From Comamonas testosteroni (GTDB lineage: Bacteria; Pseudomonadota; Gammaproteobacteria; Burkholderiales; Burkholderiaceae_C): 64,000 nt of DNA. A program made the translations under genes and the position numbers. Positions 41,513 to 51,895 of this stretch are shown here, in pieces. The stretch's first letter is position 1. Every line of letters begins with the position of its first letter. The stretch is from contig NZ_KZ984455.1 of the NCBI RefSeq assembly GCF_003569915.1, forward strand, positions 1-64,000. Direction: 5' to 3'. A model generated the notes under the pieces. It did no database searches, was not told where the DNA came from, and worked only from the letters and a program-made list of their open reading frames with translations.

Positions 41513-42487
41513 TCAGCTCAGACTGCGGGCATCAAAACCCGGAAATGCCTTGGCAAACTCGGCATAAGCCTGTTTTTGTTCGGGGCTGACGGCGGGCGGA
41601 AACACCACGTCCAGCACCAGATACAGATCGCCGGGCGTGGAAGCGGGCAGGCCCTTGCCCTTGATGCGCAGCTTGCGCCCGCTGCGGTAGCCTGCGGGCA
41701 CGGTCACTTCCAGCTCACCCGCCAGTGTCTTGAACGGGATGGGGCCGCCCAGCTCGGCCTCCCACGGTGCCAGCGGCACACGCTGATAGACATCCTTGCC
41801 TTCGGCCCACCAGCGCGGGTCGCTGTTGAAGTGCACTTCCAGCAGCAGATCGCCCGCCGCGCCTTTGCCCAGGCCGGGGTTGCCCTGGCCGGCCAGACGG
41901 ATCATCTGCCCTTCACGCACGCCCTTGGGAATGCTGACTTGCAGCTCTTTGTTCTTGTACGCAGGCATGCCCTGATCATCAAGCACGGTAGTGCGCAGAT
42001 GAATCGAGCGCATCGCGCCGCTATAGCTGTCCTGCAGGTCCAGCTCTATGCTGGCATGCTGATCCTGGCCGCGCATGTCGGGCGCGCTGCGCGGGCCCTG
42101 GCTGCGGCGTGCGCGCTGGGCCTGGCCGAACATCTGCGAGAAAAAGTCGCTGAAGTCGGCGTCGCTGGCTCCGCCTGCGCCATCCTGGCTGTGGAAGTGA
42201 AAGTCCTGCTGGTCCCAGCCCGGAGGCGGCTGAAAGCCTGCACCTGCGCCGCCCGCGCCGCGCGCGTATTGCGATCCATCGCCCATGGCGTCATAGGCGG
42301 CACGCTTTTCGGGGTCCGACAGCACGGTATTGGCCTCGTTGACCTCGGCCATGCGTGCGGCGGCATCTTTTTCCTTGCTGATGTCAGGGTGGTATTTGCG
42401 GGCGAGCTTTCGAAAGGCCTTTTTTATATCGTCGGCCGAAGCGCTCTTGTCCACACCAAGTATCTTGTAATAGTCCTTGTAGTCCAT
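41513..42487 (-). CDS. cbpA: Curved-DNA-binding DnaJ-type co-chaperone CbpA
   Basis: This 324-residue protein has an N-terminal J domain (MDYKDYYKILGVDKSASADD, HPD motif in KYHPDISKEKD), a Gly/Phe-rich linker (GAGGAGAGFQPPPGWDQQDF) and two DnaJ C-terminal substrate domains (SIELDLQDSYSGAMRSIHLR, GDLLLEVHFNSDP, YRSGRKLRIKGKGLPA). It has no zinc-finger domain, as expected for CbpA rather than DnaJ. It acts with DnaK and binds curved DNA. Confidence 0.94.
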   Translation of the reverse strand: MDYKDYYKILGVDKSASADDIKKAFRKLARKYHPDISKEKDAAARMAEVNEANTVLSDPEKRAAYDAMGDGSQYARGAGGAGAGFQPPPGWDQQDFHFHSQDGAGGASDADFSDFFSQMFGQAQRARRSQGPRSAPDMRGQDQHASIELDLQDSYSGAMRSIHLRTTVLDDQGMPAYKNKELQVSIPKGVREGQMIRLAGQGNPGLGKGAAGDLLLEVHFNSDPRWWAEGKDVYQRVPLAPWEAELGGPIPFKTLAGELEVTVPAGYRSGRKLRIKGKGLPASTPGDLYLVLDVVFPPAVSPEQKQAYAEFAKAFPGFDARSLS

Positions 42488-42623
42488 GGGTTCACCGGTT
42501 ATCGAGCCAAAACGGAGCAGAGCTGCACTTCAGTGCACATGCTATTGCCATAGATACAGAATAAGGGCGCAGCTCTTGCGCTTCAAGCGTGACAGTGCTG
42601 CCAGTGGTAACGCTTACGGTCGG

Positions 42624-42894
42624 CCTAGGGCCTGTTCACATAACCCTCGGGGTCGCGCAAGCTGGACAGGGCTGCCAATGCGCGACGCGTGATGCAGTGC
42701 GGGTCGGGACCCGCACAAGGCACGCAACAAAGCAGTGGTAGCCCTGCCCAGCTTGCCCTTCGGGTTGAGAATCTTGGGCGGTCTGCGGCGTTGCAGGTAC
42801 TTGCAAGGTACCTACCTTGCTGCGTCCCTGCGCCTTGCATCCCATCCCAAGATTCCCAACGCGATCCCCGTGCGTTATGTGAACAGGCCCTAGG
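42624..42894. mobile_element. MITE-like element with perfect 21-bp terminal inverted repeats
   Basis: CCTAGGGCCTGTTCACATAA plus C at 42624-42644 is the exact inverse of the sequence at 42874-42894. The imperfect inverted match continues inward (CGGGGTCGCG against CGCGATCCCCG). A nested hairpin (GTTGAGAATCTTGGG with CCCAAGATTCCCAAC) fills the right half. At 271 bp it holds no believable gene. It occupies most of the 487-bp gap between cbpA and the thioredoxin gene; the rest of that gap shows nothing recognisable. Confidence 0.85.
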
Positions 42895-42974
42895 GCATGG
42901 CTGTTTGGCGCTAATATTGGCCCGCCCGCTAAAAGCTGGATCGGCAGCCGCCGACCCCATGGGCATGAACAGAG

Positions 42975-43355
42975 ATGACGCAAGAAATAAACAAGGCCGG
43001 TGAATGGCTGGTGGTTTGCCTGTGTGCCGAATGGTGTGGTACCTGCAAACAGTACCAGCAGCCTTTTGCCGAGATGGCAGCCCAGTTTCCGCAAATGCGC
43101 TTTGTCTGGCTGGATGTGGAAGACCATGAAGAGCTGGCCGGCGACCTGGACATAGAAACTTTCCCCTCCATTTTGGTGGCGCAGGGCGAGCAGGCGCGCT
43201 TTCTGGGGCCGGTGCTGCCTCAGCCAGCCGTACTGGTGCGCATGCTGCAGTCGTTGCTCCATGATGCGGGTGCCAAACCGGCCGATGTGCAGCAGGCCCA
43301 GGATTTGCTGCAGCGCCTGTTACGCGCTGATGACTTGCCGGATGCCTTGCGCTGA
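42975..43355 (+). CDS. Thioredoxin-family protein
   Basis: This 126-residue protein has a thioredoxin fold with the active site AEWCGTCKQY (Cys26 to Cys29 region) and the cis-Pro in IETFPSILV. The motif WCGTC differs from the WCGPC of classical thioredoxin. It has no signal peptide, so it is cytoplasmic. A C-terminal helical extension AKPADVQQAQDLLQRLLRAD follows. No partner reductase is adjacent. It starts 80 bp after the MITE-like element, which may contain or displace its promoter. Confidence 0.88.
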   Translation: MTQEINKAGEWLVVCLCAEWCGTCKQYQQPFAEMAAQFPQMRFVWLDVEDHEELAGDLDIETFPSILVAQGEQARFLGPVLPQPAVLVRMLQSLLHDAGAKPADVQQAQDLLQRLLRADDLPDALR

Positions 43356-43379
43356 CGCTGTTTTTATGCACGGTGCTTT

Positions 43380-43408
43380 TTGCGGAAACAATGGTTTGCG
43401 GCTACAAT
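43380..43408 (+). promoter_or_regulatory. Sigma-70-type promoter of the rimP-nusA-infB operon
   Basis: TTGCGG (43380-43385) and TACAAT (43403-43408) are separated by exactly 17 bp. Transcription would start near 43415, just ahead of the leader hairpin and about 120 nt before rimP. Confidence 0.75.
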
Positions 43409-43423
43409 TGCGGCTTCACGACC

Positions 43424-43455
43424 AAACGGGCGGGTACTCACCGCCCGTTTTTTTT
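43424..43455 (+). terminator. Attenuator-like terminator in the rimP leader
   Basis: A perfect 10-bp stem (AAACGGGCGG and CCGCCCGTTT) with loop GTACTCA is followed by five more Ts. It lies between the promoter and rimP, so most transcripts would have to pass it. Rfam lists a rimP-leader attenuator upstream of this operon in gamma-proteobacteria, and NusA is known to autoregulate. It could instead end thioredoxin-gene transcripts. Confidence 0.8.
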
Positions 43456-43535
43456 GGGCAAATCAAAGTGAAGCCTGCTGAAAACAGAGCTAAGTACTTG
43501 ATTTGACGGATTTTTCGGGACTGAACTGAATACAC

Positions 43536-44129
43536 GTGGCATTACAGCAAATCGTTGAACAAACCGTGACGGGTCTTGGTTATGACCTGGTCGAAATTGA
43601 ACGCACAGCAGGTGGACTGCTGCGCATCACGATTGATTTGCCTTGGCAGGCGCCGGAGGAAGCTGCGCCTGAGCTGCCCGCTGGGGCTGCCCCCGAGCAG
43701 TTTGTGACGGTGGATGACTGCGAGAAGGTGACACGCCAGCTGCAGTTTGCGCTGGAAGTCGATGGCGTGGATTACGCCCGCCTGGAGGTTTCCTCTCCAG
43801 GTATTGATCGCTTGCTGCGTCACGAACAGGACTTCACGCGCTTTGAAGGCGCTGTGGTGGACTTGACGCTCAAGCAGCCTATCGGAGCTGCTGGTGGCGA
43901 GACGATCAACGCAAATCGCAAAAAATTTCGCGGCACGCTCGAGCGTACTGAAGAAGGTGGCTGGCAGATCGTCTGGAGCGATGAGCCTCCCGTCAAGCCC
44001 GGCGTGCGTGTGAGCAAGAAGCGTGAGCCAGCACCACTGCAGGCCATGGGTTTTACGCTCGATGAGCTGCGTGAAGCTCGTCTGGCACCGATTGTGAATT
44101 TCAAAGGACGCGCAGCCAAGCCTGAGTAA
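43536..44129 (+). CDS. rimP: Ribosome maturation factor RimP
   Basis: RimP helps assemble the 30S subunit. The 197-residue protein begins with a GTG codon. Conserved blocks are QQIVEQTVTGLGYDLVEIER, VTVDDCEKVTRQLQFALEVD, YARLEVSSPGIDRLLRHEQD and FTRFEGAVVDLTLKQPI. An insert of Pro, Ala and Glu (QAPEEAAPELPAGAAPEQ) is typical of this genus. It is the first gene of the translation operon. Confidence 0.95.
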   Translation: MALQQIVEQTVTGLGYDLVEIERTAGGLLRITIDLPWQAPEEAAPELPAGAAPEQFVTVDDCEKVTRQLQFALEVDGVDYARLEVSSPGIDRLLRHEQDFTRFEGAVVDLTLKQPIGAAGGETINANRKKFRGTLERTEEGGWQIVWSDEPPVKPGVRVSKKREPAPLQAMGFTLDELREARLAPIVNFKGRAAKPE

Positions 44130-44212
44130 GGCCGCTGGCGTGTTTGAGTCGTTGGGGCAAAGAGGCTGAAAACTGTGTCCTCTTTGTGTGATTGAAATAG
44201 GAGAGTCGTCGC

Positions 44213-45700
44213 ATGAATCGCGAACTGTTGATGTTGGTTGAAGCCATTTCGCGTGAAAAGAACGTGGAACGCGATGTGGTTTTTGGTGCCGTGGAATCCG
44301 CGCTGGCACAGGCCACCAAGAAGCTGTACCAAGGTGAAGTAGACATCCGCGTGTCCATCGATCGCGAAAGCGGCGACTACGACACCTTCCGCCGCTGGGT
44401 GGTCGTGTCCGATGATGCGGGTCTGCAAAATCCCGAAGCTGAAGAAATGCTGATGGACGCGGAAGACCGCGTGCCCGGTATTCAGATCGGTGAGTTCATC
44501 GAGGAACAGATCGAATCCCTGCCCATTGGCCGTATCGGCGCCATGGCTGCTAAGCAGGTCATCCTGCAGAAGATTCGTGACGCCGAGCGCGAAATGCTGC
44601 TCAACGAGTTTCTGGCTCGTGGCGACAAGATCTTCACCGGCACCGTCAAGCGCATGGACAAGGGCGACATCATTGTCGAATCCGGCCGTGTGGAAGGACG
44701 TCTGAAGCGCGGCGAGATGATCCCCAAGGAGAATCTGCGCAGCGGTGACCGCGTGCGCGCCATGATCATGGAAGTGGACGCAACCCTGCGTGGCGCTCCC
44801 ATCATCCTGTCGCGCTCGGCCCCTGAATTCATGGTGGAACTGTTCCGCAATGAAGTGCCTGAAATCGAGCAGGGCCTGCTGGAGATCAAGAGCTGCGCCC
44901 GTGACGCTGGCAGCCGTGCCAAGATTGCCGTGCTGAGCCACGACAAGCGCGTGGACCCCATCGGCACCTGCGTCGGCGTGCGCGGCACCCGTGTGAACGC
45001 CGTGACCAATGAACTGGCTGGCGAGCGCGTGGACATCGTGCTGTGGTCCGAAGACCCCGCCCAGTTCGTGATCGGTGCTCTGGCTCCTGCCAATGTCTCC
45101 TCCATCATGGTGGACGAGGAAAAGCACGCCATGGACGTGGTGGTGGACGAGGAAAACCTGGCCATCGCTATCGGTCGCGGCGGCCAGAACGTGCGTCTGG
45201 CCTCCGAACTGACGGGCTGGAAGATCAACATCATGGACGCTGCCGAGTCTGCTCAGAAGCAGGCCGACGAGTCGGCTGTCTCGCGCAAGCTGTTCATGGA
45301 GAAGCTGGATGTGGACGAGGAAATCGCCAACATCCTGATCGAAGAAGGTTTCGAGACCCTGGAAGAAGTGGCCTATGTGCCGCTGCAGGAAATGCTCGAA
45401 ATCGAATCCTTCGATGAAGAGACGGTGAACGAGCTGCGTAGCCGCGCCAAGGACGCTCTGCTGAGTCAGGAAATCGCTCGCGAGGAAAATGTGAGCAAGG
45501 CGTCCGAGGATCTGCTGTCGCTGGAAGGCATCACGTCCGAACTGGTGGACAAGCTGGCAGGCGCCGGCGTGCACACCCGTGATGATCTGGCCGATCTGGC
45601 CATCGACGAGCTGACCGAAATTACCGGTCAGACCGCTGAAGAGGCCAAGGCCTTGATCATGAAGGCACGTGAGCACTGGTTTACCGATGGGCAAGAGTAA
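44213..45700 (+). CDS. nusA: Transcription termination/antitermination factor NusA
   Basis: The 495-residue protein binds RNA polymerase and modulates pausing, termination and antitermination. Domains in order are the N-terminal RNAP-binding domain ([20 protein letters not shown]), S1 (about 135-200: [20 protein letters not shown]), two KH domains ([20 protein letters not shown] and [20 protein letters not shown]), and two C-terminal acidic repeats ([20 protein letters not shown] and [20 protein letters not shown]). It has a strong AGGAGAG ribosome-binding site. Confidence 0.98.
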   Translation: MNRELLMLVEAISREKNVERDVVFGAVESALAQATKKLYQGEVDIRVSIDRESGDYDTFRRWVVVSDDAGLQNPEAEEMLMDAEDRVPGIQIGEFIEEQIESLPIGRIGAMAAKQVILQKIRDAEREMLLNEFLARGDKIFTGTVKRMDKGDIIVESGRVEGRLKRGEMIPKENLRSGDRVRAMIMEVDATLRGAPIILSRSAPEFMVELFRNEVPEIEQGLLEIKSCARDAGSRAKIAVLSHDKRVDPIGTCVGVRGTRVNAVTNELAGERVDIVLWSEDPAQFVIGALAPANVSSIMVDEEKHAMDVVVDEENLAIAIGRGGQNVRLASELTGWKINIMDAAESAQKQADESAVSRKLFMEKLDVDEEIANILIEEGFETLEEVAYVPLQEMLEIESFDEETVNELRSRAKDALLSQEIAREENVSKASEDLLSLEGITSELVDKLAGAGVHTRDDLADLAIDELTEITGQTAEEAKALIMKAREHWFTDGQE

Positions 45701-45723
45701 GGTCAGGGAGGTTCAGAGCATTT

Positions 45724-48558
45724 ATGTCGAGTAATACGGTTGCAGAATTTGCGAAAGAGCGCAACACGACCCCTGATACCTTGCTGCAGCAGCTCAAGGC
45801 CGCCGGGGTTGACAAAGCCAATGCTGCCGACGCACTGACAGAAGGCGACAAGCAGCGTTTGCTGAGTCACCTGCAGGCCAGTCATGGCAGCGGAGCCAAG
45901 AAGATCACGCTGACCAAGAAGTCCACCAGCGAAATCAAGCAGGCGGATGCCACGGGCCGTGCCCGTACGATTCAGGTGGAAGTGCGCAAGAAGCGCACTT
46001 TCGTCAAGCGTGAAGATACGCCCGCAGAGGTCCAGGCCAATGCGGAAAGCATGGCCAAGGCCGTGCAGGAGCGTGCCGCCACTCAAGAGCTGGCACGCCG
46101 TGAAGAAGAAGCTCGCCGTCAGGCCGAGCAGTTGCTCCATCAGGAAGAAGAATTGGCCAAGGAACGTCAAGAGCGCGAAGAGCGCGAGCGCCGTGAGCGC
46201 GAAGCCGAAGAGCGCGCCGCTGCATACGCTGCAGCCGAAGCCGCTAAAGTGGCTGAAGCCAAGGCTGCCAAGGAAGAGGAAAAGCGCGAGCATGCTGCGG
46301 AAGCTGCAGCTCGCAATGCCGCACAAGCTGAAGCTCGTGCCAAGGCTGAAGCAGAATCTCAGGCCAAGGCTGCTGAAGAGGCTTCGCGCGCCAAGGATCT
46401 GGACGAGCGTCGTCGTAAGGCCCTGGCCGAAGCCGAAGCCATTCGCGCCATGATGGCAGCGCCCAAGAAGGTGCTGGTCGCCAAGAAGCCCGAGGAGCCC
46501 AAGAAGGCTGCTCCCGCTGCTGCCGAAGCCAAGAAGGCGGCTCCCGCCAAGGATGGTGCCAAGCCTGCTGCAGGCGCGGGTGCCAGCGCTGGAGCCGGTG
46601 CGCGTCCTGGCAAGGAAGTCAAGTCGGCCAAGCTGTCTTCGAGCTGGTCCAACGACAGCAACGGCAAGAAAAAGGAAATCAAGACCCGCGGCGACAGCTC
46701 GGGCGGCGTGGGCCGTTCGAACTGGCGCGGTGGTCCTCGTGGCGGCGGCCGCCGTGGTAATGATCGCAATGATCAGCACCAGCAGCAGGCCCCCGAGTTC
46801 CGTCAGCTGGAGATCTCGGTGCCCGAGACCATCACAGTGGCCGAACTGGCGCACAAGATGGCCATCAAGGCTTCCGAAGTCATCAAGGTGCTGATGAAGA
46901 TGGGCCAGATGGTCACCATCAACCAGCCGCTGGACCAAGACACCGCCATGATCGTGGTGGAAGAAATGGGCCACACCGCCAAGGTTGCCGCACTGGACGA
47001 TCCCGAAGCCTTCACGGCCGAGGAAGTCTCCAACGCCGAAGCCGAGCTGATTGCCCGCGCTCCTGTGGTGACCGTCATGGGTCACGTGGACCACGGCAAG
47101 ACCTCGCTGCTGGACTACATCCGTCGCACCAAGGTGGCGTCGGGCGAAGCCGGTGGCATTACCCAGCACATCGGTGCCTATCACGTGAAGACGCCTCGCG
47201 GCATCGTCACCTTCCTGGACACTCCCGGTCACGAGGCCTTCACGGCCATGCGTGCTCGCGGTGCCAAGTCCACCGACATCGTGATTCTGGTGGCCGCTGC
47301 CGACGACGGCGTGATGCCCCAGACCAAGGAAGCCATCAAACACGCCAAGGCGGCTGGTGTTCCTATCGTGGTGGCCATCACCAAGGCCGACAAGCCCGAA
47401 GCCAACCCCGAACGCGTCAAGCAGGAGCTGGTCGTAGAAGAGGTGGTGCCGGAAGAATACGGCGGAGACTCTCCGTTCATCGCCGTGTCCTCCAAGACCG
47501 GCCAGGGCATCGACGATCTGCTGGAGCAAGTGCTGCTGCAGGCCGAAGTGCTGGAGCTGAAGGCGCCTGTGGATGCCGCAGCCAAGGGTATCGTGATCGA
47601 AGCCCAGCTGGACAAGGGCCGCGGTACCGTGGCCACCGTGCTGGTGCAGTCCGGTACGCTGAAGGTCGGCGACGTGGTGCTGGCAGGTCAGACCTATGGC
47701 CGCGTGCGTGCCATGCTGGACGAAGACGGCAAGCAGACCAAGGAAGCCGGTCCTTCGATCCCTGTGGAAATTCAGGGTCTGAACGAAGTGCCCATGGCTG
47801 GTGACGACTTCATGGTGCTGCAGGACGAACGCCGCGCCCGCGAAATCGCGACCTACCGCGCTGGCAAGTTCCGCAATACCAAGCTGGCCAAGCAACAAGC
47901 GGCCAAGCTGGAGAACATGTTCGCCGAAATGTCCGCTGGCGATGTGCAGACGCTGCCCATCATCATCAAGGCCGACATGCAAGGCTCGCAGGAAGCTCTG
48001 GCTGCCTCGCTGCTCAAGCTGTCCACCGACGAGATCAAGGTCCAGCTGGTGTACTCCGGCGTGGGTGGTATCTCCGAGTCCGACGTCAACCTGGCGCTGG
48101 CTTCCAAGGCCATCATCATTGGTTTCAACGTCCGTGCCGACGCCCAGGCCCGCAAGACGGCCGAAGGCAACGATGTGGATATCCGCTACTACAACATCAT
48201 TTACGACGCCGTGGATGAAGTGAAGGCGGCCATGTCGGGCATGCTGGCTCCCGAAAAGCGCGAAGAGATCATCGGTATGGCCGAGATCCGCACCGTGTTC
48301 GTGGCAACGAAGATCGGCACGATTGCCGGTTCGTACATCACGCAAGGTCACGTCACCCGCAACGCACACTTCCGTCTGCTGCGCGACAACGTGGTCGTCT
48401 ACACGGGCGAAATCGAGTCGCTGCGTCGCATGAAGGACGATGTCAAGGAAGTCAAGGAAGGCTTCGAGTGCGGTATCAAGCTGCGCAACTACAACGACAT
48501 CAAAGAAGGCGACATGCTGGAAGTCTTCGAGATCAAGGAAATCGCTCGTACGCTGTAA
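45724..48558 (+). CDS. infB: Translation initiation factor IF-2
   Basis: IF-2 is the GTPase that brings fMet-tRNA to the 30S subunit. The 944-residue protein has an N-terminal IF2 domain, a long charged Ala/Glu/Arg/Lys helix (about 100-260), a Lys/Ala and Gly/Arg linker, a second IF2 N-domain ([20 protein letters not shown]), and the G domain. G1 is GHVDHGKT from Gly453, then DTPGHEAF and [10 protein letters not shown]. Domains II to IV follow. The very long helical N-terminus explains the size. A shorter internal-start form, as in enteric bacteria, cannot be confirmed. Confidence 0.98.
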   Translation: MSSNTVAEFAKERNTTPDTLLQQLKAAGVDKANAADALTEGDKQRLLSHLQASHGSGAKKITLTKKSTSEIKQADATGRARTIQVEVRKKRTFVKREDTPAEVQANAESMAKAVQERAATQELARREEEARRQAEQLLHQEEELAKERQEREERERREREAEERAAAYAAAEAAKVAEAKAAKEEEKREHAAEAAARNAAQAEARAKAEAESQAKAAEEASRAKDLDERRRKALAEAEAIRAMMAAPKKVLVAKKPEEPKKAAPAAAEAKKAAPAKDGAKPAAGAGASAGAGARPGKEVKSAKLSSSWSNDSNGKKKEIKTRGDSSGGVGRSNWRGGPRGGGRRGNDRNDQHQQQAPEFRQLEISVPETITVAELAHKMAIKASEVIKVLMKMGQMVTINQPLDQDTAMIVVEEMGHTAKVAALDDPEAFTAEEVSNAEAELIARAPVVTVMGHVDHGKTSLLDYIRRTKVASGEAGGITQHIGAYHVKTPRGIVTFLDTPGHEAFTAMRARGAKSTDIVILVAAADDGVMPQTKEAIKHAKAAGVPIVVAITKADKPEANPERVKQELVVEEVVPEEYGGDSPFIAVSSKTGQGIDDLLEQVLLQAEVLELKAPVDAAAKGIVIEAQLDKGRGTVATVLVQSGTLKVGDVVLAGQTYGRVRAMLDEDGKQTKEAGPSIPVEIQGLNEVPMAGDDFMVLQDERRAREIATYRAGKFRNTKLAKQQAAKLENMFAEMSAGDVQTLPIIIKADMQGSQEALAASLLKLSTDEIKVQLVYSGVGGISESDVNLALASKAIIIGFNVRADAQARKTAEGNDVDIRYYNIIYDAVDEVKAAMSGMLAPEKREEIIGMAEIRTVFVATKIGTIAGSYITQGHVTRNAHFRLLRDNVVVYTGEIESLRRMKDDVKEVKEGFECGIKLRNYNDIKEGDMLEVFEIKEIARTL

Positions 48559-48620
48559 AAGCTATAGCTGCTAGTGCAGGAAGAACAAGGGTTTGAGGCT
48601 TTAACAGCCTTGAACCCTTT
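48558..48620 (+). repeat. Dispersed AT-rich element, copy 9, with hairpin
   Basis: AAAGCTATAGCTGCTAGTGC follows the infB stop, then AAGGGTTTGAGGCT-TTAAC-AGCCTTGAACCCTT forms a 14-bp hairpin with two G-U pairs. The first half resembles the dispersed family. The hairpin separates infB from rbfA and may cause partial termination or RNA processing. Confidence 0.55.
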
Positions 48621-48651
48621 GTGAATCAGGCACTGCATGCTCTTTGAATCA

Positions 48652-49029
48652 ATGGCAACCAAACGCAAATCCGCTGCACCCAACCGCAGCTTCAAGGTCT
48701 CCGACCAGATCCAGCGCGATCTGTCGGAGCTGATCGCCCGCGAGTTGAAGGACCCGCGCGTCGGCATGGTCACGCTGCAAGGCGTGGAGGTGACTCCTGA
48801 CTATGCCCACGCCAAGGTGTTCTTCAGCGTGCTCGTTGGCGACCCTGAAGTGACCAAGGATGCACTCAATCAGGCCGCAGGCTTTCTGCGCAACGGCCTG
48901 TTCAAGCGTCTGCACATTCACACCGTGCCCACGCTGCACTTCATCTACGACCGCACGACTGAACGCGCTGCCGATATGAACGCCCTGATCGCCAAGGCGG
49001 TGGCGTCGCGCGGTCCCGAACAGGAATAG
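48652..49029 (+). CDS. rbfA: Ribosome-binding factor A
   Basis: RbfA is a 30S maturation factor that acts on 16S rRNA helix 1. The 125-residue protein has a KH-like fold: [48 protein letters not shown], and [20 protein letters not shown] 48652 ([10 protein letters not shown]) is preferred from family length; an ATG at 48637 is possible. Confidence 0.94.
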   Translation: MATKRKSAAPNRSFKVSDQIQRDLSELIARELKDPRVGMVTLQGVEVTPDYAHAKVFFSVLVGDPEVTKDALNQAAGFLRNGLFKRLHIHTVPTLHFIYDRTTERAADMNALIAKAVASRGPEQE

Positions 49030-49032
49030 CAC

Positions 49033-50025
49033 ATGAACGCCCCTCGCACCCGGGTGCAGCGGCGCCCTGTGCATGGGGTGTTGCTGCTCGACAAACCGCT
49101 GGGATGGTCCAGCAACGATATCTTGCAGAAGGTCAAGTGGCTGCTGCGCGCTGAAAAAGCCGGGCATACAGGCACGCTTGACCCGCTGGCCAGTGGCGTG
49201 CTGCCGCTGTGCTTTGGCGCAGCCACCAAATTCAGTCAGCTTCAGCTTGAAGCTGAAAAGACTTACGAAGCCATTGCCCGCCTGGGTCAGACCACGACCA
49301 CGGCAGATGCCGAGGGCGATGTGGTGCTGGAGCGCGCAGTGGATCTGGCCTCCATCACGCCTGAGCGCCTGGCTCAGGTGCAGGCGCAGTTCACGGGCGA
49401 TATCCAGCAGGTGCCGCCCATGCACAGCGCGCTGAAGAAAGATGGCAAGGCCTTGTACGAATATGCCCGTGCGGGCATAGAGGTCGAGCGTCCTGCTCGT
49501 GATGTCACGATTCATGCACTGAATCTGGCTCTAGTCCAGGACGATCAAGGGTATCCAGCTATCAAGATGAGAGTGACCTGCAGCAAGGGAACCTACATCC
49601 GCACGCTGGGTGAAGATGTGGGCGAGGCCTTGGGCTTCGGCGCTCACTTGCGCTTTTTGCGCCGTGTGGAAACCGGTGGCCTGGACGTTGCGCGTTGCGT
49701 GACGCTGGAGGCGCTGGAGGCCATGGGTGACGAAGAACGCGTGGCCCAGGTGCAACCGGTGGATACGCTGCTGCACCGTCACGCCGTCGTCACGCTGGGG
49801 CAAGAGGATGCAGGGCGCTTTCTGTCAGGCCTGCGCCGCCGAGGGGCTTGGGCAGACGCTCCGGCCGTGGCGGTGTATGGTGAGCGCCCGCATGCCCTTT
49901 TGGGGGTAGGCCGAGTGGTGCGCGGGGAGCTGATCCCCGAGCGCCTGCTCAGTCCGCTGGAAATTCAACAGATTTTGGAAGGAACGCCGCGTCCACAAGC
50001 AAGCGGCATTTTGGAAACATTATGA
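49033..50025 (+). CDS. truB: tRNA pseudouridine(55) synthase TruB
   Basis: TruB makes pseudouridine 55 in the T-loop of tRNAs. The 330-residue protein has [20 protein letters not shown], the catalytic Asp in [38 protein letters not shown], and the C-terminal PUA-like part. Residues near 163-180 ([17 protein letters not shown]) are encoded by a dispersed repeat inserted in frame at a surface turn just before the conserved [15 protein letters not shown]. It starts 3 nt after rbfA and overlaps typA by ATGA. Confidence 0.97.
   Translation: MNAPRTRVQRRPVHGVLLLDKPLGWSSNDILQKVKWLLRAEKAGHTGTLDPLASGVLPLCFGAATKFSQLQLEAEKTYEAIARLGQTTTTADAEGDVVLERAVDLASITPERLAQVQAQFTGDIQQVPPMHSALKKDGKALYEYARAGIEVERPARDVTIHALNLALVQDDQGYPAIKMRVTCSKGTYIRTLGEDVGEALGFGAHLRFLRRVETGGLDVARCVTLEALEAMGDEERVAQVQPVDTLLHRHAVVTLGQEDAGRFLSGLRRRGAWADAPAVAVYGERPHALLGVGRVVRGELIPERLLSPLEIQQILEGTPRPQASGILETL
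49520..49572 (-). repeat. Dispersed 60-bp AT-rich element inside truB, copy 10
   Basis: On the minus strand it reads ATCTTGATAGCTGG, ATACCCTTG, GTCCTGGACTAGAGCCAG in the family order, including the CTGGACTAGAG core. It is read in frame as part of truB without a stop. Confidence 0.82.
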
Positions 50026-51848
50026 GCAAACAAATCCGCAACATTGCGATCATTGCGCACGTTGACCACGGTAAGACCACCATGGTGGACCAGCTGCTGC
50101 GCCAGTCCGGCACTTTTGCCGAGCACGAAAAAGTCGTCGACACCGTGATGGACAACCATGCCATCGAACGCGAGCGCGGCATCACCATTCTGGCCAAGAA
50201 CTGCGCCGTGTCCTGGAAGGACACCCACATCAATATTCTCGACACACCCGGCCACGCGGACTTCGGCGGTGAAGTTGAACGTGCTCTGTCCATGGTTGAC
50301 GGCGTGGTGCTGCTGATCGATGCGCAAGAAGGCCCCATGCCTCAAACGCGTTTCGTGACCAAGAAGGCTCTGGCCCTGGGTCTGCGCCCCATCGTGGTGG
50401 TCAACAAGGTTGACAAGCCCGGTGCCAACCCCGACAAGGTGATCAACGCTGCTTTCGACCTGTTCGACAAGCTCGGCGCTACCGACGAACAGCTGGACTT
50501 CCCCGTGGTGTACGCCTCCGGTATCAACGGCTGGTCCTCCAAGGTCGAGGGCGAGCCCGGTGCCAAGTGGGGTGAAGACATGTCGGCTCTGTTCGACACC
50601 ATCCTCGAACACGTGCCTTCCGTGCAAGGCGATGCTTCGGCACCTCTGCAGCTGCAAATCTCCGCGCTGGACTACTCCACCTTCGTGGGCCGTATTGGCG
50701 TGGGCCGTATCACTCAAGGTACGCTCAAGCCCGGTCAGCAAGTGGCCATCATGGCGGGCCCCGAAGGCAAGCCCTACACCGGCAAGATCAACCAGGTCCA
50801 CACCTTCCAGGGTCTGGATCGCGTGCAGGCCACCGAAGCTGGTCCTTCCGAGATCGTGCTGGTCAGCGGTATCGAAAACATCGGTATCGGTGAAACCATC
50901 ACCGACCCCGCCAATCCCCAGCCTCTGCCCATGCTGAAGATTGACGAGCCCACACTGACCATGAACTTCTGCGTGAACACCTCGCCCCTGGCAGGTCGTG
51001 AAGGCAAGTACGTGACCAGCCGCCAGATCTGGGACCGTCTGCAAAAGGAACTGCGCTCCAACGTGGCTCTGCGCGTCAAGGAAACCGACGAAGACGGTAT
51101 CTTTGAGGTCTCCGGCCGTGGTGAACTGCACTTGACCATTCTGCTGGAAGAAATGCGCCGCGAAGGCTACGAGCTGGCCGTGTCCAAGCCCCGCGTGGTG
51201 ATGCAGATGATCGACGGCGTGAAGTACGAGCCAATCGAATTGGTGACTGCCGACATCGAAGAAGGCCACCAAGGCGGCGTGATGCAAGCTCTGGGCGAGC
51301 GCAAGGGCGAGCTGGTGAACATGGAACCCGATGGCCGCGGTCGCGTGCGTCTGGAATACCGCATTCCTGCCCGTGGCCTGATCGGTTTCACCAACGAATT
51401 CCTGAACCTGACACGTGGTTCCGGTCTGATCGCCAACATCTTCGACAGCTACGAACCCCATAAGGGCGACATCGGTGGCCGCAAGAACGGCGTGCTGATC
51501 TCCATGGACGACGGTGAAATCTTCACCTACGCCCTGGGCAAGCTGGATGACCGTGGCCGCATGTTCGTCAAGCCCAACGACCCCGTGTACGAAGGCATGA
51601 TCGTCGGCATCCACAGCCGCGACAACGACCTGGTGGTGAACGCTACCCGTACCAAGCAGCTGACCAACTTCCGCGTGAGCGGCAAGGAAGACGCGATCAA
51701 GATCACGCCTCCCATCGAGCTGTCGCTGGAATACGGCGTGGAATTCATCGAAGACGACGAGCTGCTGGAAATCACCCCCACCAGCCTGCGCGTGCGCAAG
51801 CGTCACCTGAAGGAACACGACCGCAAGCGTGCTTCCCGCGAAGCCTGA
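50022..51848 (+). CDS. typA: Ribosome-associated GTPase TypA/BipA
   Basis: This 608-residue translational GTPase is involved in 50S assembly and stress adaptation. It has [19 protein letters not shown], the switch-[22 protein letters not shown], and [14 protein letters not shown]-like domains III and V and the TypA-specific C-terminus ([20 protein letters not shown]) follow. Its start overlaps the truB stop. A terminator follows, which ends the rimP operon. Confidence 0.98.
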   Translation: MSKQIRNIAIIAHVDHGKTTMVDQLLRQSGTFAEHEKVVDTVMDNHAIERERGITILAKNCAVSWKDTHINILDTPGHADFGGEVERALSMVDGVVLLIDAQEGPMPQTRFVTKKALALGLRPIVVVNKVDKPGANPDKVINAAFDLFDKLGATDEQLDFPVVYASGINGWSSKVEGEPGAKWGEDMSALFDTILEHVPSVQGDASAPLQLQISALDYSTFVGRIGVGRITQGTLKPGQQVAIMAGPEGKPYTGKINQVHTFQGLDRVQATEAGPSEIVLVSGIENIGIGETITDPANPQPLPMLKIDEPTLTMNFCVNTSPLAGREGKYVTSRQIWDRLQKELRSNVALRVKETDEDGIFEVSGRGELHLTILLEEMRREGYELAVSKPRVVMQMIDGVKYEPIELVTADIEEGHQGGVMQALGERKGELVNMEPDGRGRVRLEYRIPARGLIGFTNEFLNLTRGSGLIANIFDSYEPHKGDIGGRKNGVLISMDDGEIFTYALGKLDDRGRMFVKPNDPVYEGMIVGIHSRDNDLVVNATRTKQLTNFRVSGKEDAIKITPPIELSLEYGVEFIEDDELLEITPTSLRVRKRHLKEHDRKRASREA

Positions 51849-51869
51849 TCAGCCTCGTCTGACGCTTAC

Positions 51870-51895
51870 AAAAAAGGCCCTCCGGGGCCTTTTTT
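51870..51895. terminator. Bidirectional terminator after typA
   Basis: AAAAAAGGCCC and GGGCCTTTTTT pair around a short TCCG loop, between typA and the convergent LysR gene. Confidence 0.92.

Noticed and set aside
42625-43371. Minus-strand frame across the MITE-like element and the thioredoxin gene
   Set aside because: It starts inside an inverted-repeat element and runs antisense to thioredoxin. The product has no domain signals.
45703-48369. Open frame of 888 codons on the minus strand opposite infB
   Set aside because: IF-2 is unambiguous on the plus strand. The antisense product is low-complexity and arises from the Ala/Glu/Lys codon bias.
49965-51818. Open frame of 617 codons opposite typA
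   Set aside because: It is an antisense shadow of a conserved gene and has no recognisable domain.
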